This document shows, piece by piece, positions 11,044-20,561 of a stretch of 64,000 nucleotides of DNA. Position 1 is the first letter of the stretch. Every line of letters begins with the position of its first letter. The DNA comes from Cycas panzhihuaensis (lineage: Eukaryota > Cycadophyta): assembly GCA_023213395.1 (NCBI GenBank), contig CM041465.1, positions 49,483,741-49,547,740 on the forward strand, read 5' to 3'. The position numbers and the translations under genes were made by a program. The notes beneath the pieces were generated by a model, which was not told the origin of the DNA, made no database searches, and was given only the letters and a program-made list of their open reading frames with translations.

Positions 11044-11065
11044 TTGAAACGAATCTCTAATATCA
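11044..11065 (-). other. TA...TA element primer binding site
   Basis: The minus strand reads tgatattagagattcgtttc. It matches the tRNA-iMet primer site (TGGTATCAGAGCCA..TTTC) at most positions; the mismatches are mainly transitions. It lies two bases from the right LTR. Confidence 0.75.
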
Positions 11066-11067
11066 CT

Positions 11068-11542
11068 TATAGTAATCTAGTTCTACTTTTACAATAATTT
11101 TCCTAAAAAATACAAGTAATAATCCATAAAAAACAATAACTAGATGTAGTCTTTCCTAAAAAAGTGATATTCCCTCTTTGAGGTGAGGAACCCTCTAAAC
11201 TACAGCCCCCAAATTGGCAAGTTAATTATAGCCCTAGAACTAAAAATGTGCAACCAAAAAAACCTCTGAATGATGGTTTGGGATGCGGCCTAAACTTCCT
11301 ATATATAGTGATCAAAATACTTCAATTAGAAGCTAGCCAGATTGGGTGATATTATCCTTAATATTGTTTAAATAAAAGTCAGCCATAACTTTCCCAAAAC
11401 TAACAAGCTAACTTTAAATGATCATAACTTTTGATAAAGATGTCAGAATTGACTTTTATCTAAACCGTTAAAATCGTCATTCAGAGACCTTTAATTTGAA
11501 TGGTCATATTATATACCTTTGACCATATTTTCGAATACTATA
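11068..11542 (-). repeat. TA...TA element, right (5') LTR
   Basis: 475 bp, starting tatagtaatc and ending gaatactata on the + strand. It is uninterrupted and serves as the reference for the split left copy, from which it differs at roughly one base in seven. Confidence 0.9.
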
Positions 11543-11547
11543 AAAAT
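11543..11547. other. Target site duplication aaaat, right copy
   Basis: Partner of 3700-3704. Confidence 0.9.
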
Positions 11548-12600
11548 GGAGTTACTAAGTGCATGAATAAGACCATCATGAACATAGCTCATGCTATGTT
11601 AGTATATAAGAATGTCCATGTCTATCTTTGGGTTGAGGCTGTTGGGTAATGTGACAACAATGGTTGGAGGCTAAAATTTTGGCATGTTGGCAGCGAGGTT
11701 TCCCCTCCAAACCTTCCTCGAGGGGTTCTATATGGAGCCCCTCGAGGGGGTGGAACGCCTCCCACTAAGAGGGGGTTTGGGGGCGATTACCCCTGACCCA
11801 AAAAATTAGCACTGGAAACTATATTAAATTGTAAAGAGAATCAGGGCCATTCAATAAAAACACCCTAGATTCTATGGTCCAGATTTGTGCCTTATATAAC
11901 TCTGTCATGTAGCTCGATTTAGGGCATATTTCATTATGTTGAGGTTTTTCAATATACGGTGAGGAGTTGGGTGGCTAATTGTTGTTGCTGTGAGTACTCT
12001 GCTACAAGATTATATACATTTTCTCCATTATGTAATAATAAAGATCGATACCTTTCATGTGTGGATGTTTCCTTAGCATACTGCCAGGGTTTTACCATGT
12101 TATATCAGGTGTATTTCTGTGCTTGGCTTTCTTATTCCTTTTATTATTATATCTATGGTTTAAGAACTTACATGTAAATTTTAGTTTTGATTTCTATAAC
12201 TAGTTGCAAGAATAGTCTAGATCTTGGTGGTGGTTTGAGGGTTGGGACCTTGTCTTCTCAACAAAGGCTATCTAGACTTCTATGTATTATATCAACATTG
12301 TTAGTCCATCAAAGCTTGGCCCCTCTCTACATGAAATGTGATATGGATAAACCCCCATTATCTCCCACTTTAGAATTTTTTGCTTTACGTATTATGCTCA
12401 CATTTTGGAGGAACATAGAAACAAGCTCTAAGAGAGAGCCCTCAAAGGCATCTTTGTCAGATACCCTATGGACAAAAAGGGGTACAAGGTTTTTCTACCT
12501 TTACAATATAAAATCATCATCACTAAAGATGTTATCTTTGTGGAGACTGAAGATTAATTGCTTATACTTGACTCCAATATGCCTTTATAATGATTTAATG
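11548..12600 (+). pseudogene. pol: Copia A integrase, C-terminal half (split by a solo LTR)
   Basis: Two pieces join in register once the solo LTR (11640-12263) is ignored. 11548-11639 reads GVTKCMNKTIMNIAHAMLVY ending in LWVEA. 12264 onward reads YYINIVSPSKLGPSLHEM, then ERALKGIFVRYPMDKKGYKV and KIIITKDVIFVETED near 12530. These match the copia integrase tail from the catalytic Glu region (here Lys replaces Glu in the GV.K.MN block) to the KGY and DV.F motifs. One frameshift lies near 12340-12360. Confidence 0.88.
11640..12263 (+). repeat. Solo LTR of the Copia B family
   Basis: 624 bp, TGTTGGGTAATG...TCTCAACA. This is the reverse complement of the Copia B LTR type, including the GC-rich block at 11680-11800. 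The flanks gaggc (11635-11639) and aaggc (12264-12268) are a TSD with one G-to-A change. No internal sequence is present, so it is the product of LTR-LTR recombination. TATA-like ttatataa at 11892-11899. Confidence 0.93.
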
Positions 12601-12939
12601 ATGCTACTAAATTTAATATCTAGATTCTAAATTTTTGGGGGAAGATGCTCAACAGTTACTTAAAATCTTAGAATTTGGCAATAGAGCCCTAAAGGATACA
12701 AACTATAACTCCCAGCCAATGTGTGCACATCTAGCACTATCATTAAGAATAGGCAGGTTGACAAAGGCAAAGCCACAGCAGAAGAATCACCTTCTCTAAC
12801 ATGAGTGGCTAGCCCATCTTCTCTAATATTGTCAACTTCCTCTGTACCAAACATCTTACATGATCCTTTTCAAGATCAAAATGAAGACTAAGAGGTTGTG
12901 GAAATGAGAACCTCATTCCTAACTTGAGGTTTTCGTGAA
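12601..12939 (+). other. Copia A spacer between integrase and RT
   Basis: The variable linker region of the copia polyprotein would lie here. The sequence is too diverged to read reliably. Confidence 0.5.
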
Positions 12940-13900
12940 GCCTACCAGCTATGCAAGGATATATGACTAGATGAGGTAGGCAAAATCGTCACTAGAAATG
13001 CCCATAGAGTAAGGATACATAAATTACTTTCCATTGAGCTTGAACTAGCAGAACTACACCTTACTCTTAATGAAGAGCCTCTAACATACAAAGAAGCTGT
13101 AAAGCATGTAGCTTGGAGAAATGTCATAGACAAAGACTACTAATCTCTTATCAAGAATAGTACATGGGAGTCTATTAATCTACCACTTAGAAGAAAGATA
13201 GTTTAAAATAAATGGGTGTTCAAAAACAAGTATAAATCAGATGACATCATAGAAAAACACAAGGTGAGGTTGGTAACAAAAGGATTCATGTAAAGGGAAG
13301 GCATCGGCTATACTAAAATCTTTACTCCTATAACCAAGTAGCCTATAATCAAAACTCTTATAGCCTTGGATGCTCAATAGAGTTAGAAAATCCACTAGCT
13401 CGATGTTAAAATTGCATTTCTTAATGGGGACCTTAATGAATAAATTTATATGGCTCGACCAAAATGATATAAGATCTTTAGTCTGGAGCATAATATTTGC
13501 AAGCTCAGAAAGTCCTTGTATGACCTAAAACAAGCCCCTCGCACTTGGTTTACCAAGTTGTCTAAAGGAATAAGGGAACTTGGATATGAGGTTTGTGACT
13601 ATCAAGATATTGATGCAACACTATTCATCAAGCACCAAAAAGATAAAGCCACTTACCTCTTAATCTTTGTGGATGATATACTAAAAAGGAGGAATAGTGG
13701 ATAGGTAATCAGCCAGTTGAAGAAGGATCTTACTAAAACTTTTGAATTATCTAACCTCAGGTTAATGAAATATTACTTAGAAATTGAAGTAACTCAAAAT
13801 AATAGCAAAATCTTTCTCTCCCAAGAAAAATATATCAATGATCTTTTGATAAAGTTTTAGTTAGAAGATGCTTGACCAATGGCTACACTTTAGAACCTAA
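12940..13900 (+). pseudogene. pol: Copia A reverse transcriptase
   Basis: Starts with EPLTYKEAVKHVAWRN (near 13073) and NKWVFKNKYKSDD (13207), the usual first RT block. KVRLVTKGFM and REGIGYTKIFTPITK follow, then LDVKIAFLNGDLNE. An open stretch at 13516-13704 carries MYDLKQAPRTWFTKLSKGIR and the intact catalytic FVDD at 13666-13677. Then come KYYLEIEVTQNN and KIFLSQEKYINDLL. Several TAA/TAG stops interrupt the frame. Motif order and spacing are those of copia RT. Confidence 0.92.
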
Positions 13901-14560
13901 TGTTAAATTCTTAACTAATGGTGATACTAGGAAGGTAGACGTAACACTCTATAGTTAACTTGTAGGTAGTCTCATCTATACTACTAACATAAAGCTAAAT
14001 ATTACATATTCTATCAACATTCTTGCAAGATTCATGACAAATCCTAAGCAAAATCACTAGCAGGTTACAAGTGTTGAGGTGCTTAAAGATAACTAGGAAA
14101 TATAGTCTATTGTGTGAACCTAATGCAGAATTTCTAGAGATAAAGACATAGGAAGATTCATATTTGGGTATGTAACATTTCTTAGAATAGCACCAATATC
14201 ATGAAAATCTAGACGGTAGAAAATATTTGCAGACTCAACTACTAAAGCTGAATATATTACTACTTCTTAGATAAGCAAGGAGATGATATGACTTAGAAAA
14301 TTGTTAAATATATTAAATGTCACCCAAACAAGTTCTACTAGCCTATATGTGGATAATGAGTCTACAATCTAAATGGCTAAAATACTTATATTTTATGATC
14401 GTACAAACATATAAGTACGAAAGTCCACAAGATTAGAAAACTAGTTCATAATGACATAATTTAATTAGAGTACCGCTCCACAGTAAATCAAGTGGTTAAT
14501 ATCTTCACTAAACCACTGCAAAGGGTAAAATTTGAACTATTTCTGAAAGCAACTTAGCCT
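13901..14560 (+). pseudogene. pol: Copia A RNase H remnant
   Basis: Heavily frameshifted. Recognisable parts are the SLIYTTNIKLNI-type segment near 13970, LQVLRCLKI near 14065, an AEYIT-like block near 14245, a VDNESTIQMAKI-like block near 14350 and DIFTKPLQRVKFE at about 14500-14535, the conserved end of copia RNase H. No intact catalytic site can be assembled. Confidence 0.75.
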
Positions 14561-14985
14561 TAGGGCCTCCATCTCCAACCGATTGAAGGAGATGACAATA
14601 GGACCATTATAATCTATTTCATTCGTGAAAACCCCTTATAAGCACAGAAGGATAAGAGTAAGTCTCTACTCTATCTTATTTATGAAAATCCATTATGGGT
14701 GTGAAAGGATAAGGGTTGCACCATTTTAAAAAATAAAAACCTATGAAAAACTAAAAGGGCATGGGAGATGACCAAATTATATATGGAGACTCAATAGATT
14801 TTAACTACAAAATTCATTATACTGATTGGCTGTCTGGTTTCATTCAAAGAGCCACCTAAGCTAGGTTAGTAGATTAGAAAGTTTATGGATTTTCTTCCCC
14901 ATAAGGGTTTTTCCACAAAAGTGCCATAGTAGTTTGCTTTGTAAGAGACTCAAATGAATACCTCATAGGATGAAATGACCTTCTA
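14561..14985 (+). other. Copia A 3' untranslated interior
   Basis: Between the RNase H end and the polypurine tract. No coding pattern seen. Confidence 0.6.
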
Positions 14986-14987
14986 CG

Positions 14988-15001
14988 ATTAAGGGGGAGA
15001 T
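14988..15001 (+). other. Copia A polypurine tract
   Basis: The + strand reads attaagggggagat, the common plant copia PPT, immediately before an LTR start tgaagtagg. Confidence 0.85.
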
Positions 15002-15345
15002 TGAAGTAGGTTAATATCACAAGGTCATTACATTAGTTAATTGTTCCTAAAAGGGTCTTAAGTGAATTTTAAATTAGATTACTTAAATGAAATATACTTT
15101 TATGTATATTATATGTAATTTCATTTCGCCTAACTCTAATGTTCCCTCTCTTAATATAAAAGTAAAAGCTCAATAGAGGAGGCTTATTCTTACCTCCCTT
15201 TTTTTGTGAGAGCTACTCTTTCTCTCTTAAGTCTCTCTTACTCCCATGTTTGCCTTTGTGTATAATGCATGGAGATAAAAGATAGATTCACTCCTTTCAG
15301 ATGATTCAAATCTGAAGGCAATTAGAGTTAGAAACATACCATTCA
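15002..15345 (+). repeat. Copia A 3' LTR
   Basis: Begins TGAAGTAGG directly after the PPT. The right end is approximate: Copia C coding sequence is readable from about 15346, and a CA end is possible near 15345. The matching 5' LTR was not found upstream of 1640. Confidence 0.65.
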
Positions 15346-16640
15346 TGATATCAAATGGAGAAAAACAAGACTTAGAGAATGTATCTTGCGTTCCTTATTT
15401 GAAATATAATCTTATTTTAATAAGTGAAATTAAATAAGAGAGCATCATTGTAATGTTTGCTTGAGGACAATGCATAATTTAAGACAAACAAACTAAATTT
15501 GTAGCTAAAGAGATTATAGACGACAATATTTATAAACTACAAGGTCACTCTGAAGCATAATAAGCATTCTTTGTTGTATGTCCAAAATAGAAAACTTGGC
15601 ATGAACATATGGGATATTTTAAACTACTCTATCCTTCAATTAATGCATAAATTTAAAATGGCATATGGTCACTCAAAAATAAATGTTGAAGATTATTTTT
15701 GTGAACCTTATATTTTTAACAAATAATACAAAGAATCTTTCTGAAGAAGAAAGCTTTAAAAGCTAGAGAAAAGCTTAAATTAGCACACTCAAATAGTTAT
15801 GGACTAATGCAAGCTACATCATTTAGAGGAGAAAAATATTTTGTCACTTTCATTAAAAACTTTTCACAAAAAGTCTTGGTTTTCCATTAAAGGAGAAATC
15901 TCAAGCCTTCACTTTTCAAATGATTTAGGGAAATGGTTAAGAATGAAAGTGGACACAAGATTAAATTTTTACAAATTAATAATATTGGAGAATACACTTC
16001 AAATGAGTTTAATCAATTTTGTAAGGATCAAGGAATTAGGAAGCAGTTTGTTATTACCTACATGCCTTAGCAGAATAGAGCAATTGAGTAAATGAATATA
16101 ATATTAGTTTAAAAATCTAAGTTTATGATGAAAGGCAAGGATGATGCAAATTATTTATGGATTAAAGCTATGAATACAACTATATATCTAACTATTGGAA
16201 GCACTATAAGGGCTACTAGAGAAAAAATACCTAAGGAGGCTTAGTTAAATAAGAAGCCAACTATTTTTTATTTGAGAGTTTTTAATTGCATAACGTACAT
16301 GCATTCCCCAAAGGAAAAATGATGGTAGTTGAATGATAAAAACACTAAATACATCTTTGTAGGATACTCTGAAGAAAGCAAAGCATATAAAGTTTTTGAG
16401 TTATTGACTAGGAAACTCTACATAACTTGTGATGTTATGCTCAATGAGAATGGTATGACAAATGTAGGTTTAATAAACATTGAGAAGAAGATTAAGGAAT
16501 GATGTAAATACAACACTTCATGGGATCCTATAAAAAATAATCATGAATAGTTTGTACCTAATATTAGTGAAGTTGCAAAGTTGGAATCTTTTTAGTTTTT
16601 AGAGTTTGAGCCTTAGCCTAAGCTCAAAGCTACTCCTAAA
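15346..16640 (+). pseudogene. pol: Copia C protease flank and integrase
   Basis: Reads NGEKQDLENVSCVPYLKYNL at about 15357-15417, the segment between protease and integrase, then IYDKQTKFVAKEIIDDNIYK-like sequence. The integrase core starts near 15775 (LAHSNSYGLMQATSFRGEKY, then FVTFIKNFSQKVLVF). The tail near 16120-16450 reads KGKDDANYLWIKAMNT, TIRATREKIPKEA and YIFVGYSEESKAYKVFELL. Frameshifts break it into at least four pieces. The catalytic triad cannot be shown intact. Confidence 0.82.
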
Positions 16641-16679
16641 TCTCTAACTCTTTCTTCACAGGAGAAGTTACCTTAGTGT

Positions 16680-17640
16680 TATTTGAAAGCCATGAAGGAT
16701 GATGAAATATGGTTACTTGAGATAGAAGGTAAGTAGAAATCTAGAATGTCACTTTTTTAGCAAGTAAATATTGTTGTTGTGGCATGTGAAATTAAATACA
16801 GATAAACTTTCTATTATTGAGGAGGTAGTTAAAACAAAAAAGTAGAATGATGTTATGAATAATGAAATCCAAATAGTCATGAAGAACTACACATGGGACT
16901 TGGTTAGATTACCCACTAAGAAGTATGCAATCAGTTGTAAATGGATCTACATGACTAAGTAAAAAACAAATAGATCTATGGATAATTATAAGGCCCAACT
17001 TATAGCTAACACTTCAAGTAGCAAGAAGGAATTAACTACTAAGAGACATTTACTCTAATTGTGAATATGAACACAATTCAACTCATTATAGTAATAGTTG
17101 CATATCTTAATTAGTGGCTTTATCAGATGGATGTGAAAAGTTGATTTCTAAATGGAGACCTAATAAAAGAGGTTTACATGGAGAAATTGTATGGGCTTGT
17201 ACACACATAGGTTAGGAGCACTTGGTATGCTAACTCAGAAAGATCTTATATAGCCTAAAATAGGCTCCAAGAGCCTAATATAAGGAAATTAATCAATACT
17301 TTTTGTAAAATAAATTTGAAAGATTTTTAACTAACTCAAATCTATACATCAAAGTTTTGAATAATAAAGTGATATTTTTGGTGTTATACATTGATGACTT
17401 GTTGATTATAGATAATGACATCAATATGATATCAGATCTAAAGATAAATCTAAGCCACATCTTCAAGATGATAGATCTAGGAATACTTTACTACTTCCTT
17501 AGAGTGGAAGTATTGAAGAGGCTTAAACATCTCTTCCTCTTGCAGGAAAAATACACTTGAAATTTTCTAAAGAAATTTAGAATTTATGATTACAAGCTTG
17601 TACCTTTCTATATAGATAAATTCCAAGTTAACAACAAAAG
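16680..17640 (+). pseudogene. pol: Copia C reverse transcriptase
   Basis: Opens with YLKAMKDDEIW, then a block with AISCKWIYMTK-like sequence near 16930. YQMDVKS and FLNGDLIKEVYMEK lie near 17120-17185. An open stretch at 17357-17560 carries NNKVIFLVLYIDDLLI with the catalytic YIDD intact at 17387-17398, followed by MIDLGILYYFLRVEV. The frame ends around KFRIYDYKLVPF at 17570-17615. RNase H is absent. Confidence 0.85.
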
Positions 17641-17903
17641 AAGATTGAGTTAGGTTCACAGTCTTGACTATGCATTGGTAGAGAAAATTTCATGAAAAAT
17701 GGCTTCTTATGTTAGATAAAGTTGATTGTATAGAGGGGTCCATCCATTATCCATGCTCCTTTAGAGGAATATTATTTAAGAATATTCTAAAAATAAATTT
17801 TAGGTTAAAAATATTTAACTTTTTATAAAGTTTTATGATATTAAATTAAATTGTAAAGTGATTTGAAGCATGTAAGTTAGATCCCTACTTACTAGCCCCT
17901 AGT

Positions 17904-18480
17904 TGTTAAAGATGGCATTCAACCTTCACATGAATAATTGATGAGTACAGCCATTGAGATCTTTATGAAGTGGAAATTAGCTAGCATAAGGAGATGATTA
18001 ACATCTACACTAGGTAGCTATAAACACAAGCTAATAAGCAAGCATAAATCACAATACACTCAAGCATAAGATAGACACAAAAAAATATGGAGGAAAAAGA
18101 ATTATTCCTCACTCTAAATAAACAAGATTTAGCTTGAATTCAAAAATAGCAGCATAACAATACAATACTCACTCTCTTATATGATACACGAGAATTGATC
18201 ACAATATATAGAGTTGGAGGAGAGACCTTAGAAGGCTTCATGTTTGGCAAGTGTCAAACATGTAAGCTATACCATTAATATGTGGGACAAGTGTCCCTTG
18301 GACTCTCTTATAAGCAAAAGTACACAAGGGATATATTGACCCTCAAGTCACAATATTATGCTCATAGAAAGAATATAGGTGTGTACTTTATCACATTAGG
18401 TGATAAGATACCTTTACATAAAGTATGCAATATTATAACATGAAGTACATCACTTAACATTCAAACATAAAGGTATAACA
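17904..18480 (-). repeat. Copia D 3' LTR
   Basis: 577 bp, tgttaaagat...ggtataaca. It carries two palindromes, catgtttggca/tgtcaaacatg at 18239-18262 and an imperfect ttatcac/gtgataa at about 18387-18407. Both are also found in the Copia E LTRs. Confidence 0.93.
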
Positions 18481-18504
18481 CAACCCCCCATCCCCCCCCC
18501 TAAT
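18481..18504 (-). other. Copia D polypurine tract
   Basis: The + strand has runs of six and nine C; on the minus strand this is a G-rich tract ending ggggggttg right before the LTR start tgttatacc. Confidence 0.88.
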
Positions 18505-18509
18505 GTTTA

Positions 18510-20028
18510 TAATATTAAGTTAGATAGTAAGACCATCCATGAATTTCTTGAACTCTTCTCTACTAAGTGGCTTAGTAAAGATATCTGCTAGTTGCTTATT
18601 CGTGGGTCTATAGAGGAGGTTAATTTCATTGTTTTGCATATGCTCCCTGATGAAATGGTGATGAACCTTAATATGCTTAGTCCTTACATGAAAAATTAAA
18701 TTCTTAGTCAACTTGATCATACTTTGGTTGTCATAATATAGCCTAGTGGGATGAACTTGCTCAAGTATAAACTTATTAAGAATCCTCCTTAGCTAAATAC
18801 CTTCACAAGTTACATTGACTATAGATTTGTATTATGATTTAGTGGAGGTTAAAGTAACATTAGGCTGCTTCTTACAACTCCATAAAATAACTCTTGACCT
18901 AAGGTAAAAACAATATCCTGAGGTTGATCTACGATTATCTTGGCAAACTTCCCAATCAGAATTCAAGAATTCTTCTAAGATAAAGTTCTCATTATGTGTA
19001 TACTATAGGTCATATTGCAATGTACCTTTGAAATATCTCAATATATGTTATGCTATATTTTAATGCTTCTGATTGGGTTGAGACATATATCTAGAATAAA
19101 TTCTAATTGTAAATGAAAGATCTAGCCTAGTATTAGTGAAATAGATTAAGTCATCTACTAGTTGCTAATATAATATGGGATCTATCGGTGCTACTTCCTT
19201 ATCAAGTGATAACTTAGTTCCATTCTCCATAGGTGTAGATGAAGGTTTGTAATCCTCCATTTTGAATAGCTATAAAATATCTAAAGAATATTTAGCTTGG
19301 GAAATGAAGATATAACTTAGTTGTTGCCACACCTCCGTGCCTAGAAACTAATAGAGAAGTCCAAGATCAATCACTTCAAAACTCCTCTTAAGGTCATCCT
19401 AGAGAATTTGTATGATCTTAGTATTACTCCTAGTGATCACTAAGTTATTAACATACAAAATAATAAAGATAACCTGGTTCTCCCAAAATTTTATATACAA
19501 GTTAAGATCTTATAAGAATTGATGATATTCACGTCTCAAAAAATAATCATTAGTTTTAAAGTATCATGCTCGAGGGACCTATTTCAATCCATACAGAGCC
19601 TTTTTAAAGCGACAAATTAAACATTCTTTACTATGTATAATATATTTAGGAGGTTGCTCCAAATATACTTTCTCTTGAAGATCTTCATTGAGAAAAGTGC
19701 TCTTTATATTTATTTGATAAATTGGTCATTACCATTGAGTAGTCAAGGATAATATTAATATGATGGTATTCATATTTACCACAGGTGTGAAGGTCTTATC
19801 ATAATCAATACCTTCTTTTTGCTTGAAGACCTTAGCAACAAGTTGAGCCTTATGACACTTGTTTGAACCATCAGAGTGGAATTTAGTTTTATATACCCAT
19901 TTACAATTGATTATCTACTTATTTTTAGGCAATTCAACTAAATCCCAAGTTTCATTCTTTTCAATAAAATGGGTTTCTTCATCCATGGCAACCTTTTACT
20001 TTCCACTTTTTATGCCTCCTCAAAAATA
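18510..20028 (-). pseudogene. pol: Copia D reverse transcriptase and RNase H
   Basis: RT reads KWVYKTKFHSDGSNKCH, AQLVAKVFKQKEGIDYDKTF, TPVVNMNTI and KKALYGLK from about 19900 downward. The catalytic YVDD is now YVNN at 19444-19455, both Asp codons having gone GAT to AAT. RNase H ends in an open stretch 18720-18520: MIKLTKNLIFHVRTKHIKVH, HHFIREHMQNNEINLLYRPT and QLADIFTKPLSREEFKKFMD, the conserved copia C terminus. The region between is frameshifted. The right edge is the insertion point of Copia E; integrase resumes at 34667. Confidence 0.9.
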
Positions 20029-20033
20029 GAAGG
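20029..20033. other. Likely degraded TSD of Copia E, left copy (gaagg)
   Basis: The partner is taaga at 34667-34671. The uninterrupted homologous site in Copia E itself reads gaaggctcatc, which predicts exactly gaagg before the insertion point and ctcatc after it. Confidence 0.6.
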
Positions 20034-20561
20034 TGTTAAAAAGGGCATTTAACTTACAGGAAATAGAATCTAGAAAGGAGTAACAATCTTCTCATCAAGT
20101 GAGATGATTAGTATCTAAGTGAGGAAATATTGAAATGAGCAAGATAACAAAGCATAAGCATAATAATACCAATATAGGGGAGATGGAATTGATCCAATTT
20201 CTAATATAAATGATAGATTAATTAGCAAACTGACAACATAATAGTGTTAATCATACTCCATATGAGATACATAAGAATTGGTCTCAATATATAGAGTCTG
20301 AGGATAAACCTAAGGTGTTGAATGTTTGACAAGTGTCAAACATCCAAGCAATACCTTTTAAATGTAAGACATGTTTCCTTTAGGCTCTTAAGTGAGTAAA
20401 AGTATATAAAGGTTACTTTAACCTTTAAGTCACAATATTATATCACTAGAAAAGAATGTAGATGTGCACTTTATCACTTAAGTGATAAGTCACCCTATAA
20501 AGTTTAATAATACACCAATGATAAAGTACATTAGTTTAACATGTAAATATAAGGTTTAAAC
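20034..20561 (-). repeat. Copia E 3' LTR
   Basis: Begins tgttaaaaagggcattt. Its end is near aaggtttaaac and slightly degraded. It carries a near-perfect palindrome at 20323-20344 (arms atgtttgaca and tgtcaaacat) and the perfect 18-bp palindrome ttatcacttaagtgataa at 20471-20488. Confidence 0.9.

Larger units (their letters stand above)
3705..11542 (-). mobile_element. Non-autonomous LTR element with TA...TA LTR ends and a gag-like frame
   Basis: Two LTRs of about 475 bp begin TATAG and end CTATA, not TG...CA. The left LTR (3705-4027 plus 9381-9531) is interrupted by Copia B; the right LTR is 11068-11542. Orientation is minus: an initiator tRNA-Met-like primer site adjoins the right LTR and a purine tract on the minus strand adjoins the left. 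Without Copia B the element is about 2.5 kb. The roughly 1.5-kb interior has no protease, integrase or RT, only a degraded gag-like frame. This resembles TRIM or TR-GAG type elements. Non-canonical TA..TA LTR ends are documented for some plant LTR elements. Confidence 0.85.
1640..15345 (+). mobile_element. Copia A: degenerate Ty1/copia retrotransposon, host of nested inserts
   Basis: In order on the + strand the element has gag, protease, integrase, RT, RNase H, a polypurine tract and a 3' LTR, the Ty1/copia order (integrase before RT). Removing the nested insert at 3705-11547 and the solo LTR at 11640-12263 leaves about 5.2 kb, a normal copia size. The integrase frame runs on without a gap across both excision points, so the two halves are one element. 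The 5' LTR was not found. Many stops and frameshifts make it inactive. Confidence 0.85.
15346..17640 (+). mobile_element. Copia C: 5'-truncated copia fragment
   Basis: Starts abruptly inside the protease C-terminal flank and runs through integrase and most of RT. Gag, RNase H and LTRs are missing. Integrase and RT wording match Copia G/I closely, so C and G/I belong to one family. Sequence from 17641 to 17903 is AT-rich and unassigned; Copia D begins at 17904. Confidence 0.8.

Noticed and set aside
18481-18504. Runs of C that could form a G-quadruplex on the minus strand
   Set aside because: Position directly inside the 3' LTR explains it as a polypurine tract; a quadruplex cannot be shown from sequence alone.
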